Assembly (NCBI GenBank): GCA_037501455.1 | Contig: CM074863.1 | Span: forward strand, 61,609,501 to 61,673,500 | DNA length: 64,000 bases | From: Lantana camara | Taxonomy: Eukaryota; Streptophyta; Magnoliopsida; Lamiales; Verbenaceae | Reading direction: 5' to 3' | In this document: positions 22,095 to 34,941 of the stretch, one piece after another | How positions within the stretch are numbered: the stretch's first letter is position 1 | Layout: every line of letters begins with the position of its first letter | Program-made: the position numbers and the translations under genes | Notes under the pieces: generated by a model | Told to the model about the DNA's origin: nothing | Database searches by the model: none | What the model saw: only the letters and a program-made list of their open reading frames with translations

Positions 22095-25000
22095 CAATAT
22101 GAAATGCAAACCCATTCGTATCCATCCTTAAGTCAAAAGAGTTGACTAAGTCCTAACTAACTCTAAATTGGCTTTGGATCCTAAAATTCGTTTTAGATTC
22201 CGAATAGAGAAAGGTGTTCTCTAAAGGGCGAAGTTTTCAATTATGAAAATTCGACCCGGGCCAAAAAGGAAGCAATCTGAGGTGAATGGATTTTTCCAAA
22301 CCACTTAAAAGCAATTGAACCACCTCATAAAAATGGAATTATTCAATATTCCAAATGAGGAAACAAGTGCACGCGAACAAGGTCTAAAGATCTTATTTGA
22401 AGATATTATGGTCTCGATCATCAACTGAGAAAAGAGTTCTCAATGCACTGATTGCTTACATTGCTTCGACTGTCATTCAAACCCTTTATGCTCAACTAGA
22501 ATGATGCTAATGTAGCATAGTTAATCATTTAAGTTGATAATGGTTGAGAGCATCCTTAAGAAGGAATAAAAGGTTGAGATGGTTAATTCTTCTTCTAAAA
22601 CTCCCTAAGTTAAAGGCTTGAAGGCCTAAAGAAGAAGAAACCCTTAAGAGCCCAATGGAGGGGCATGTAAGGGGTACGCCCAAAAGACACTAGAGATCAA
22701 ATAGGACGTTTGCTTCTATGGTAGCAAATAAGGACTTTGAAAGGGAACTGCATAGAGTATGAGTACTTTGAAATGTTACCTCGTTTAGTAATTCTACTAG
22801 GAATAGAATTCACTAGTCTTGAGTCAATTCTGCATAATCCGTTGTGCAAAGACTCAAGGCACTAATGTTCTGAACATACAACGAGATAACAAAAGTAAGT
22901 GAGATGACAAAGCTTCGAATTACTTTGGAACGTTGAGATATAAAAGGATTAGCAAGTCAGACACCTTAGGATCATTCTATGAAAATGAACCTATAGAGTT
23001 GACTTCCTGTGAATCCTATCTCAAAGGGAAAACGTTCCCGGAACATTGTTTAGGTGAAACATGGAACGTTCCAAAATTATAGTGGATTTCGATCCATGCT
23101 GATGAGTGTAAGATGCTTAATGTAAGCACTAGATACAATCGTCAGTTTAATCATTATGAATGTATGTACTTGTTAAAGTACCAATTCGAAACTTATATGA
23201 AATTCTTGGAATTTCAAAAGGAGGTTAGGAACCGAAGTATTCATAAGTTATAGGTAAATCGATATGATCGAGATAGCCAATATCTTAGTAACTAATTCCT
23301 TAGTCATCTTAGAGATAATAGGATTATCTCTCAGTAAACTAATTCGAGAACACCTTAGTGTTTCCGAATGAGGGAATGAAACCTTATAGGATATGGTCCA
23401 TTCCATAGCAAGCTTTACTGACTTATAATCATTCTAGGAATAAACTCCTAGAATATGCAGTTAGAGATTTTGAATTTAGTACCTTCCAAAATCAGTCCTT
23501 CAGTTGCACTATGCAAAGTGGCATACTAAATTCCCTAATTATTCTTATCCAAGAATTCAATGGAATCCTCTTACTTGAAGAGGATAGTGGGAGATAAGCT
23601 TGAAATGAGTTCAAGTTTATACAACGATATTGAATATCGTTTCTGCAATTCCCTTAGACAAAGGTTGTTTGTCTCAAGGAATGTATCTTTCTTAAGGAAT
23701 CGTTCCTATAAAAGAAGAAAGACAAGCAAGCAGACCTCAAAGAAATTTGAGGAAAAATATCTATGCCACATATAGAAGAAACGAGCCCATCTGATAAAAC
23801 TTAGCCAAATTTTAGAGTACGTACACGTGTGAAACCCTTCTCTTAAGATGCGTTTAGAACGCGTTCCTAGATAGCCAAGGAATTACTTGAAGAGGAGACA
23901 CTGTCAGATTTGGAATCTGAGTAGTGTAAGCAAGCCTTGAAATCCAATATGGATTCCATATACTTACACCGAGTTTTGACCTTGGTTGATCCACCTGATA
24001 GGATCAAGCTCCTAGAGCTTCGAGTAAATGGAAAGCATTACAACCTTCTTGACGGTTGAAATGCAAAAGTCCACTTGGGTTGTATTTACCATATCCTCAT
24101 ATTCTGACTATGAGATATGATAAATGAATATGAGAACTATCTTGTTCAATATGAGATTGAAAGAGACTGAACTAAGGTATTTCTATAAATCTCATATTCA
24201 GTGGGAGTATGCATAAGGTATGCAAATCCCTAAAGTCAATCTGTGGATTGATAAAGGCTTCTAGGATTAAACAATTCGATTCCACAGTCAAATCGTTTGA
24301 CACAGATGGAAGTCGAATAAGTCTTAAAAGTGTACATATGAAAGTTAGTGATGTAAGAGTCAATTTTTTTTGGTTCTTTAAAAAAACGACATCCTTCTCA
24401 TTGGGAATGTCAAGGATGACGTGAAAGTTACCAATTCTTGTTTAAGAAACAATTTGACATGAAAGATCTTAGTGATTATCCTATATTCTCGACATTCAGA
24501 TCTATAGAAGATAGATCTAAGAGAATAAAAGGATTATCACAAAACGAGTACATAACCATAATACTAAAAGGAGTTTAGTATGGACAATGGAACATCTCTT
24601 TTGAAGAGTATATGTCCTAAGATAACTTTAAGAAAGTTAGAATGTCCAAAATCCCTTTAAGTGAAAGGGTGCATAATGTATGAAAAGTTATGTACTAAAT
24701 TAGATATGGCGCAACACTAAGCGTAGTAGGCCGAATCTAATATGACCTCAGAGAAGGTCATTAGATCTCTGTAAAGGATGTCCTCAGAGTACTTGAGAAG
24801 AAATGAGGATATGTATTAGTTTACAGAGCCCAACAGATCTTATTATTAGAAGGATATTTGATGTAACCGTTCATCAAACATAGATGATTATGAAATCATT
24901 GAAAGGATACAACTTCTACCAGAATGGTAATGCAATGTGTTGGAAAGGGGTTCCAAGGACGGACATTGCAAAACTCAACTATCGTAGTTGAGAACTTAGT

Positions 25001-25330
25001 CGTATTATATAACACTAAGTTAAGTGTTTGGGTAAGAAACTCCATCTAACTTGTTAGATGAAGTTCCTAGCATGAAAACAACTCCTTGATCATATTGTAT
25101 GATAAAAAGGATGGTTGCTCAAGTAAGAGAACCAAGACCTCACCAAGAGACTGAACACGTGATTACGAATCACTTTATAAGGAAAAGGTGTTTCCTAAGA
25201 GATGTGTAAACAAGAGGGTCACATCAGCAGAGAATATAGCAGATCCACTTTGGAAATGCCCAAAGTCAATAGGCTCTCAAAGTGCATCTTGAGAAGATGG
25301 GACTTAAAGTACCTAAATGGCTTTTACGGG
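22095..25330 (+). pseudogene. Element D eroded copia gag-pol
   Basis: No long frame remains, but the order of copia domains can be followed. The start near 22098 aligns with F's gag. A lysine-rich linker and zinc-knuckle remnant lie near 22570-22755. A 72-codon frame at 23560-23775 (LFVSRNVSFLRN) resembles the segment after the integrase core. At 24209-24424, VCKSLKSICGLIKASRIKQF corresponds to the copia RT motif around YGLKQASR. The RNase H end lies near 25150-25265. Part of the family signal depends on comparison with F and on general copia motifs. Element G repeats the sequence almost base for base, so this is an inherited non-coding interior. Confidence 0.8.
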
Positions 25331-25342
25331 CAAGTGGGAGAT
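25331..25342 (+). other. Element D polypurine tract
   Basis: CAAGTGGGAGAT immediately precedes the 3' LTR at 25343. Confidence 0.88.
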
Positions 25343-27279
25343 TGTTAGGAATAGTGCCCTAGAAAGCCGATTAGTCATAATCCGTTTTGGGACTTTCCTG
25401 GTATCACAGACAATCTTTGAATGAAATAACGAATTTAGGCAACACTTCTTTATATGCTCTTGTTTGGTATGCATTTACTTTAGCTGTGCATGTATGAGAA
25501 CTCCCCTAATCCTGATGACTTTAGGACTCTACCATTTAGGTGAAATGGTTCATGGAACGAGCCCTATATCACATAAGTCATGATTAGTAAAATACTCCAA
25601 GCCGATGAGTCCTGCAGACAGTGGGAGTGTCAACCTGACTCCTCTAAGGCTTGCTTGTGGGATCACGCCCTTAAGAAGGACCACCTTGTTTCATGGAGGT
25701 GCAAAGTGTATAGTTGATACGTGCGTGATACATGAGGGTGCTTACTTTAATAAGTAAGTTCACTGAGGTGCCCCGTGTGAGAACATTCCTGAATGGGAAA
25801 GGAAGTTTCTATTTCAGGAAATGGAAACTTCCAGATTAGGAAATATCTCACGAGTCATTGATGTGATTAATTGATCCTTAGACTTGAGGTTCCTTGTCAC
25901 TTTATGAGTTAACTCTGTAGTCTTAGGTATAAGCTTTAAAGGGTGTCGCCTTAGACAACTGATTCAAGGCTTATGCTGGGGCTGCACAAGTGATTCATGA
26001 AAGTGAATGAGAATCAAGAAAGGACCTACACTTGCATTTGCAAGGTGATCTCTTATTGTATAAGTCATTCATATGCCATATGGAGTCCTTGGCCAAGGCA
26101 GTAGATCAAGACATCAAGAAAAGTGTTTCTTGGATTGAGATCAAATGGATATGAAATGCACTTAGCTTTAAGACCGGATTATTAGGGTTCTGATTATTCC
26201 CTTGCCCTAGATCTTGGTTGAGAGATAGTAAGTAGGAGGATTGTATCTCACATGAATCAATAACTTAAAGGTTCTGTCGAATCCGAACATTCCAATTCAG
26301 CTAGGGGTTAAACACCTGTTGCTAGACTATGGTCGTTTAATCTGTGGACTGATTAATTAATTAGTGAATTAATTAATTGGGGTCACTGCTAATTGAATTG
26401 AGAACCTAGAGGGTCACACACAACAACTTGGTTACATGAGTTGAGGCTTAAAAATGATTAAACGAGTTAATCGAGCCTAAGGGGTTCCACACGTGTGAAA
26501 TCACACGTGTGGCTCACGTGATTGGACACGTGTCATTAAGACACGTGTGCCACACGTGATTATGTGATGTTAAATAATTAATGTGTTAATTATTTAATAG
26601 ACTTTGGTTTAATTTTGAATTAAAAAGAAAGTCTAATTTTGGAGAAAATAATCTAGTTAATTAATTATGAATTAATTAATTAGATAAAATAAGTTATTTA
26701 TTTTATAATAAATAAAGTATAAAAATTATCCAAAAATAGTTTGGATATTTTTAGCTCTCTTAAAAGTTGACTAGAATTAGAATTCAAAGTCAAAGTTGGA
26801 AAATACTTGATGATCAAGTAATAGGAGAGAGAGGGACCAAATCCTTTGTCCATTAGGACTAGGTTCGGCCGCCCCTCCCCTTTCCTATATATAGGGGAGC
26901 TCATGCTCCCCTTTAGAGCTAATTGACAATTCTTGGTTCATGTGTTGAACACCTTCCTTTCTCCAAGATTAAATTAAACCCTAGGTTAAGCCTAAACACT
27001 AACTAGAGAACTAGCATCCTTACTAGTTAGATTGTGATCAAGTTGGTGGACTTTCTCTAGAGACTTCAAGTTAGAAGTTTGAAGATTCAAGCTTTACCAA
27101 GGAGAGGGGATCAAGCCGCGAGAAGAGCGTTCTTGGGTGGCTTGAAACGCTTTAAGAAAGAATAAAAGAAAAGTAAGTTTTCTATCTTTACGAATTTGGT
27201 TACACGATTGCGAGTTCAAGGTCCTTTTGTTGGGAAAATTTTTTAAATTCCGCTGCTTTCTGATTCGTGTTTTCCAACA
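25343..27279 (+). repeat. Element D 3' LTR
   Basis: 1937 bp, the same length as the 5' LTR, with about 9 substitutions. A G-box cluster lies at 26488-26560 and TATA at 26886-26893. A frame beginning in this LTR and running into C's pol (27267-27509) is a junction artefact. Confidence 0.95.
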
Positions 27280-27284
27280 AGAGA

Positions 27285-28477
27285 TTAGTTCAGGATTTCT
27301 CAAAGATTGCAGTTCCTTTAACCCGATTGACTAAGAAAGCGGTTAAGTTTGAGTGGGACGAGGCATGTGAGGCTAACTTTCAACTTGTGAAGGAAAAGTT
27401 GACCACCGCTCCTGTATTAGCACTTCCCGAAGGTACAGAAGGTTATACAGTTATACGGACGCCTCAAAGGAAGATTTGGGATGTGTGTCGATGCAAAATG
27501 GAAGAGTAATCGCTTATGCCTCAAGGAAATTGAAAGAGCATGAACAGAACTACCCACTCATGATTTGGAATCAGCGGAGTGATCTTCGCTTTGGGTAAGT
27601 GGAGACACTATCTTTATGGAATTTCGTTCGAGGTCTTTTCTGATTACAAGAGTCTCCAATACTTATTCTCACATAAGGAAGTGAACAAGAGACAATGGCG
27701 TTGGATGGAACTTTTGGAGGATTATGAGTGTACAATCCGATACCATCCCGGCAAAGCCATTTTGGTCGCGGATGCATTTAGTAGGAAAACTAGTGTGTCT
27801 GATGTGAAAGTGGAAATTGGTGATGAGAATGAGTTGTTCAGACTAAGGGCTAGTGTTCGGAATATTACGGTTCAACCAGATCTTAAACAGAGATTATTTG
27901 ATGCTCAGAGGTTTGATCCCGAGGTTCAGAAATTAACTGATTCAGAGTGTCCGTTTGGGTTGATGATACGGGACTTCTAAGATTCAAGAATAGAGTTGTT
28001 GTCCCGGAAGAGTTAAAAAGGATTATTCTTGAGGAAGCCCATCGGTCAGGGTATTCGATATATCCCGGAGGGAACAAAATGTATAAGGATCTTAAGCAAT
28101 TCTATTGGTGGAATGGATGGGAACGGGATGTTAGCAACTTTGTGAAACGCTGCATGACTTGTCAAGCGATTAAGGCGGAACATCAAAAGCCATCGGGACT
28201 ACTTCGACCATTGCCTATCCCGGAATGGAAATGGGAACAAATAGCTATGGATTTTGTTTCGGGATTACCAAAAGTGAGAGGAGGTTTTGATGGAATTTGG
28301 GTTATTGTGGACAGGTTGACAAAATCAGCTCATTTTCTTGCTATCAGAATGTCCGATAAAGTGAGTAAGTTGGCCAAGAGGTACAATGATGAGATTGTCA
28401 GGCTTCATGGTGTACCTGTTAGTATTGTCTCGGATCGGGATCCCAGATTTACTTCAAGGTTATGGCAAGAATTATAG
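27285..28477 (+). pseudogene. Element C RNase H and integrase core
   Basis: RT connection LVQDFSKIAVPLTRLT, then RNase H motifs [14 protein letters not shown] and SDYKSLQYLF, with stops and shifts between 27430 and 27590. The last frame (27947-28477) carries the integrase zinc-binding region, core MDFVSGLPK and VSDRDPRFTS. In the HHCC finger the second His position reads SIYPGG where A has SVHPGG, so that ligand is lost. The third acidic residue lies downstream after a stop, in TDGQSERLI. Integrase would insert the cDNA; this copy cannot be translated whole. Confidence 0.88.
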
Positions 28478-29333
28478 AAGTGTTTGGGAACAAGGCTTCA
28501 ATTCAGCACAACTTTCCATCCTCAGACCGACGGACAATCAGAAAGGTTAATTAAGTATCTGGAGGATTGTTGAGAGCACGTGCATTGGACTTTCAGAGCT
28601 CGTGGAATGAACAGTTGCCGTTAATCGAGTTTGCTTACAACAATAGCTATCAAGCCTCGATTGAAATGGCCCCTTATGAAGCTCTTTACGGACGTAAATG
28701 TCGATCACCGTTGTTCTTTGACTTGGAGGAATGGAATTGGACCAAGCAAGAAGGGAAAAGAAGAAAAAACCCTCTAAGACTGTATAAGAGGCTATTGATA
28801 AGGTTCAGATAATTAGACAACGGATGAAGGCCGCTTAGGATCGACAAAAGAGTTATGCAGATCTTCGGAGGAAGAAATTGGAGGTTGAGATTGGAGATAA
28901 GGTTTTCTTAAAGGCATTCCCACGAAAAGGATTCTCAAGGATTGGACGAGGAGGAAAATTAAACACTTGGTATATGGGACCATATGAGATTTTAGAGAAG
29001 ACTGGGGATACGGCCTATCGATTGGACTTGCCTCCGAATTTAACTGGAATTCATAACGTGTTTCATGTTTCACAGCTCCAAAAGTATTATTGAGGCGAGT
29101 CCGAGGTTCTACCAGTTGAAGAAGTGGAATTAAAACCAGATCTCACCTTCGTTCAGAAGCCGATTAAGATATTGGATCGAAAATTTCAGGGACTTGAGAT
29201 CGGCGTATTCCACTAGTCAAGATTCTTTGGAGAAGTGGTAAAACCGAAGAGGCTACGTGGGAGACGGAGGATAAGATGAAAAGATTTCACCCCGAGTTGT
29301 TTTCGAGCGAGCAATGAATCCGAGGACGGATTC
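28478..29333 (+). pseudogene. Element C integrase C-terminal region and chromodomain-like tail
   Basis: FSTTFHPQTDGQSERLI, then APYEALYGRKCRSPLFFDLE, then VEIGDKVFLKAFPRKGFSRI and GIHNVFHVSQLQKYY, matching A at 533-1223 in order. Several stops and frameshifts interrupt it (near 28475, 28570, 28840 and 29092). The tail ILDRKFQ...GEVV is the eroded chromodomain-like end. Confidence 0.85.
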
Positions 29334-29350
29334 TTTTAAGGGGGAGAGAT
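29334..29350 (+). other. Element C polypurine tract
   Basis: TTTTAAGGGGGAGAGAT next to the 3' LTR start at 29351. Confidence 0.9.
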
Positions 29351-32300
29351 TGTAACGCCCCGACTTTTCGGACCTAAAGGTACGACGTATGTGTTTACCA
29401 AATTGCGCGAATTAATTGTTTTTACGTGTTTTATATTTAATTTTATTATAATTGTTATTATTATATTATATTATATTATATTATTTTATTTTAATATTAT
29501 TAATTTTATATATATATTTCGTATTATATATATATATGTTTAATTATATTATTATTAATTTAATGATTATACTAATTATATGTTATGTTAATTAATCATG
29601 TTTTAATTAGTTAATTATTTAAATATATAATTATACGTTTAAAATATATTTATGCATGAACTTTGATTTAATATATTTATGCATGAAAATCATAATTTTT
29701 GCATGGGAATTATAATATATGCATGGGATTTATGTTGAATTGCATGGATTGATCATATCACTAATGTTGTGCTTCGTTCTTGTATGAAATGATTTCAGAT
29801 TGTCACGAATTTATAGTATGTTGTAAATATATGTGTTATGGACATGATTTTATGCTCAATTTATGTTTTCGAATTCAATTGATTTGTTAACGAATTTAAT
29901 TTGAATTGAGGAACCAAATCGAGGGCTAACGAGCACTTAGCGTACCCTTGGTTCCGAATTTAATATCTTGAGCTCGGGAACTCGGATTCGAGTTCCGTCA
30001 ACTCCTCTGAACTCTTAACAAAAATTCGAGTTTAGTAAACTTAGCCTCATATTTTTCCTAAGTCATTTGAAACTCCGAAATCCAACCGAAAAACGAAACG
30101 ACATTCAACTTGACCTTGCTGCACAAAATGAACCATATCTCACCCAAACCATAACCAAACTAACCATGGTTTGATTCCTTAGATCCCTAACTCAACCACC
30201 TATCATTACATATCAAGCCCTAACCAAGATAATCCTCACACAATCCCCAAACATCAGCCAAAGCTACTGCTCTACAGTCCAGTCCCGAAACCCTTCATCC
30301 CTTGGAGATTTTGGAGCTCAAATCTCCTCCAAACTTCATCCAATCAATAAGGTAAGCTTAGGGTTGTATTATATGTTTATTTCTGAGCATTTTCATCCTT
30401 TCATTCATGAGTTTGAGCATGGATTCATCAATTCTGGGCTGTTATCCGAAAATGGAGTTTTTGTGCAAAATTCTTGATTTCCTTCGATTCTCAATGATTT
30501 TAATTGATTCCAAGCTTGAGATTGATTTTTTTAACATCCTCATATCATTTATGATCTTTGATTTCGTGGTTGTTGAGATATATATGAGATATCATTCATG
30601 AAAATTTGAGAAAATCCCACATGTTTGTCACGTACGGTTGATGTCTTGGTTGATCACTTTTGGAACTGATTTACTTGTTGAATACATGATATTTTGTTGC
30701 TTATTTGTTGGCCTTAACTGAGTAAATGGATGGAGAAGGATTGAATGCAAGCATGCCCTGTTTTCCCGCAGCTTTGCCCTGTTTTTGGACTGGTTTTTCA
30801 ACTGTCAATTTGCTGCGTTTCCTTCTTCCTTGTTGCTGTCCAATTCGTGGCCTTGTGGTGTGTGTTCTTGTTGAGTTTGTGCTGCATTTTGTACCTTGTA
30901 ATGTTGCTTTTGTTGCCTTCTTTCTTCTTGGAGTGGGCTGCTCTGTTTCTGCGTTTTGCTGTCCGGAACAGGGGGTTGCTGCTGTGCGACACGGTGGTGT
31001 CATTTTTGGCCGTTCCGGCGAGGCACGGGGGTGCAGTCTGGGCATGGGATTTCTGTACCGAGACACGGGGGTGTCTCGGTCTAGGTTTGGAGGGTGACAC
31101 GGGGGTGTCACCCCATTTTCTCTGAACTGTTTTGCTGCGTCTTCTCTGCTGCTGCTGCTGTATTAATGTGCAGAGTGTGTGCGTGTTGTATGCTTGGCTG
31201 CTGTATAATTGTGTTCAGTGTATGTGTTGCATGCATGGTTTGTGTATAATATATAGTATATATATTTATGCATGTAATATATAATATATATGTGCATGCA
31301 TGGGTAGGTTTGTGTGTGTGTACGTGTATATATATGTATATATTATATATATATTGTATATTATTATATATATGATTATATATTATATTATATTGTATAT
31401 ATTTATTATATATTTTAAATATTATTTGATTTAATTTAATTATTGAAATTAATTGAATTCTATTTCGCGTATTTATTCTACTGACTTTTGATTGAACGTT
31501 TTATTTATTTTATTCCTAAATGTGAATTTGAATAATATGTGTTATGCTTCTTAATTGGATTTCAGATTAATTGATATGCATTATGAATGTTTTGAATGTT
31601 ATGAATTTATGAAATTTATATGAACATATGAATTTATGAAATTATGAAATTGAATGAAATATATGAACGAATGATTTGATTATATGATTTAAATTCCTTA
31701 ATCGTGCACATGAATATTTTTATGATATAACATGATCATTTATGCATTCATGTCATATTCATTTCATTGCCGAGCGTCATATGTGGTCATTGAGTCTCAT
31801 ACCTTTTCTTTTGCACAGATTCGGGTTTGGTTTGAGACGAGGGCGAGCATTGAGACGCTTGTGCCTTTATTTTGCTTTGGTAAAGGTGGGTTTTTCTTCT
31901 ATTAGTTAAAACAACCATATATATATTCCTTATGTGCAAAGTTTTAAGCCAAAATCATATATATATATATATATATATATCGAGTCATTTCGGGTAAATC
32001 ATTTCAAACGTATGACCCCTTTCTTTTATTTATGAACCCTACCTTATATTTGGCGAGATATTTATGATTTATGATTGCACGGGCCCCGGGACTTAGTATA
32101 TGTGGCTAACCGAGGAAGCAAGGGCTGACGGGGATCCCATATACTAGTTCCAACCAAACTACGGTGATACCGGCCCTCGCTAGGAGTTTTAGCGAGGAAT
32201 GGGAGCTGAGTGCCTTTGGGGGATTCATGTACCCCCATTGGCCCATGTAAGAACCGGTGGTCAGGTCTAGCTAACTTGTCCACCACCCGGAGGAAGAAGG

Positions 32301-33057
32301 TGTATATGTATGATTATGATCATTTATGTATGTGCACCAAAGATATGTATGACAACCAATAATTATGATATGATTACACGAGGAGAAGGTTGGAGATTGT
32401 GCACGCTCACTCGCCGAGCTTAAATCCTTATGAACAATTATGAATGAATATGAACGTCGTAATCCCGTTGATGTTTTCTATTGTTTTAACCACTTGGTAA
32501 ATTCTTATCAAACTTCACACGGGATTAGGGCTTGCATGTATGTGTTTAATTTATGCGATATTATATATCTTATGCCCCGTTTTTATACCCACCAGTCTCT
32601 TTTAGACTGAACCCGGTTGTTTTCAGCTGTTTTGTGCAGGTATAGGAGTGCTAGGCGGGAATACAAGTCGTCTAGGTCTTGCATTTATGTTCAGCACTTC
32701 TTTTCAGTCTCATATTCATACTCTTGTTGCTACTTTTGTATTTGATCATAGTATAGATTGGAGCGTTATGATTTTGTAGGCCGTGAGCGCCGTTGAATAT
32801 TTGAATGCTCTGGTATATTGATTTTTGGAGCTTCGTGGCTCACTGTATATGCTTTGTTGTTATGGCTTCCGCAAATTTTCTTTAACTCTGATTCTATATG
32901 TTTCTTGAGTTGAATGGTTTAAGGGTTAGTCCCGCCTAGCATAGCGTGTGTGTTGTGTCCCCGTTCGCCGTGGATTTGGCACGTGTATGGACTTCCATTT
33001 CATATGCGGGTCGGGTCTCGGTGCCGGGGATGTGGTACCTTACGCTCGGGTGCTACA
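29351..33057 (+). repeat. Element C 3' LTR
   Basis: 3707 bp. It differs from the 5' LTR by scattered substitutions, TA-run length changes (31956-31980) and a short duplication of a TATTTATGCATGAA-type segment near 29650-29690. It ends GGGTGCTACA, then CTTTG. Confidence 0.93.
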
Positions 33058-33062
33058 CTTTG

Positions 33063-34936
33063 CATTTCAGGTCGCCCCCGCGACCACTGTACACATTTGC
33101 TCACGTTAAATGCATAAAAGCCTGAAAATTCAGTCATTTTATTAGGTAGCGGCCGCTACCATTTTTGTGAAGAAATGGGTCGCGGCCGCGACCATGCCCA
33201 ATTCTGCATGAATTTTTGAGATTTTGAACGTGAATTGCATGGCTTTAATTGATTGTTTTTGGTTCGATCACTTCATTAACATGTCATATAATATGTTATA
33301 TTATGTGTTATGTAATTTCATCAGTTTTCGTCACCTATCTTCCGAGATATGTTTCAATGTGTCACCTATCTTCCGAGATATGTTTCAATGAACCCTAAGT
33401 GATATCTTACTTCTTTTTGATAGCTTGCTTGAATTGTATATATGTTACACTGCATGTTATGTTCGATATTCCAAAGTCGTGGATCAAATTGATTTAAATG
33501 TGAAGGTTATGAACTTGAACGGCTTTAAATGATTCTTGAAATGAATGAAATGAACGTTTATATGTCTTTAAGACATTAATGGTACACAAGAATGTTTCTA
33601 TGACAGGATATCTTATCTTATACCTTCATATCATATTCATTGCATTGTCGTGCGTCATATACGGTTCATTGGGGTCTTGAGTCTCACGAACGAGTTACAT
33701 TGTCTTTTGCACAGTTTTCTCCAGGGAGGAGATGCCGGGTTCATAGGACACTTTCAAGTCTTCTTGTCTTCTTGGTTTTGTTCGGTAAGATGCGTACAGG
33801 TGGGTTTCTCTGCTACTTAGATAAAACGACCCGATATATCTCCCTATGTGAAAAGCTTTAAGCCAAAGTAATACGATATATATATATTGAGTCTTTTATC
33901 GAGTAAATGATTGCAAACGTAAAGCTCTTATTTCTTGAACCTACCAAATGTTTTGGCGAGAAATGAATGAATGAATGCACAGAATGGGGCCCAGGGGCTT
34001 GGTGTGAGTGGGGACCCGAGGAGGCAAGGGCTGAAGGTAAACCCTCACACTAGTCCCACTATTGAATAGCGGTATCGGACCTCGTCAGGAGATTGGTGGG
34101 GAAAGGGAGCTGAGTGCCATCTGGGGAGTCATGTAACCCCTTTTGGTCAAGGAATGGATGGCTCGGGCCGATCACCCGGCCATCAACCGGAGGAAGGTGT
34201 ATATGACCGATTGAATCGAATCGATTGATTGTGCACAAAGAATGATATGCATGAAAGCCTTAATGAATGAATGATTATTGAATTACACATGGTGTTGGTT
34301 GGAGTTGATGCACGCCCACTCGCCGGGCCACAAAAGACCTAAAGAATGAAAATGAACGTTATAATCCCTTTTGATGACTTCTTTATTTTACCCACTTGGG
34401 AAATGCTCTAAAACCTCATTTGGGATTATAACTTGCATGTGAATGTTAAATATTGTTGTATACGCTATTTATGCCTGATTTTATACCCACCAGTCTCGTA
34501 TAGGCTGAACCCGGTTTGTTTTCAGTTTCTTTGCAGGTTGGAGTGCTAGGCGGGGAGTCTAGTTCGTCAGGTCTATTGGTTAAGTCTGAGTCACTTCATC
34601 TGCATCTTGTAATTTGATTGAATTTGCAAGAATGGATAAATGTATAACTATGATTGTGACTATAGAATTATGTTATGAACGAATTTTCGAGAACAGGTTA
34701 TTGTGCTAGTTGAACTGTTAGGTGGCTTAAAGTATTACGAGGTTATATGTTATGCTTCTGCTTTGGCAATTATCCTTGTTCTTTTGATTTGGTTGCGAAG
34801 GTTTAGTTCCCGCCTAGCCTAAGGAGTGAGTGAGTCCCCGTTCGCCGTGATCTAGCTCGGGTATGGATTGTCCATTTCATATTCGGGTTGGGTCTCGGTG
34901 CGGGGGATGTGGCACCTTTCCGGTCGGGGTGCTACG
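33063..34936 (+). repeat. Element B 3' LTR, right segment
   Basis: Continues the B LTR from the point cut at 12277 and matches about 5644-7709. A 30-bp segment (CACCTATCTTCCGAG...) is duplicated at about 33330-33390 in place of roughly 210 bp present at 5960-6170. Palindromes at 33145-33160 and 33178-33193 are perfect. Confidence 0.9.
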
Positions 34937-34941
34937 CGAAA

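Larger units (their letters stand above)
17857..27279 (+). mobile_element. Element D: non-autonomous Ty1/copia retrotransposon
   Basis: Two LTRs of 1937 bp each (17857-19793 and 25343-27279), TSD AGAGA at 17852-17856 and 27280-27284, a methionine-type primer site and a polypurine tract. The LTRs differ at about 9 positions, so insertion was recent. The interior between leader and polypurine tract is colinear with copia gag-pol but riddled with stops and shifts. Element G at 42446-47743 carries the same eroded sequence, so the decay predates the insertion of D. Mobilisation in trans is inferred. Confidence 0.93.
12278..33057 (+). mobile_element. Element C: Tekay/Del-type Ty3/gypsy retrotransposon, interrupted by D
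   Basis: The LTRs are 12278-15953 (3676 bp) and 29351-33057 (3707 bp), with TSD CTTTG at 12273-12277 and 33058-33062. The interior in order is primer site, gag, protease, RT, [element D], RNase H, integrase and chromodomain-like tail, so integrase lies downstream of RT as in Ty3/gypsy. Long LTRs, initiator-Met primer and chromodomain-like tail fit Tekay/Del. Gag and pol carry internal deletions, stops and frameshifts, so it is defective. LTRs differ at about 1% by eye. Confidence 0.93.
3911..34936 (+). mobile_element. Element B: large non-coding LTR element (LARD-like), interrupted by C
   Basis: The 5' LTR is 3911-7709 and the 3' LTR is split by C into 10775-12277 and 33058-34936. CGAAA is duplicated at 3906-3910 and 34937-34941. 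The final base of the 3' LTR is G rather than A (GCTACG). The interior of 3065 bp has an initiator-Met primer site and a Tekay-type polypurine tract, but no gag or pol that I can recognise. Long LTRs with a non-coding middle fit the LARD class. The LTR termini and polypurine tract resemble C, so C-like Tekay elements are the plausible protein donors (inference). Confidence 0.88.

Noticed and set aside
27267..27509. Frame beginning in the D LTR and running into C pol
   Set aside because: Chimera of the LTR end and C's RT-RNase H connection. It exists only because of the insertion.
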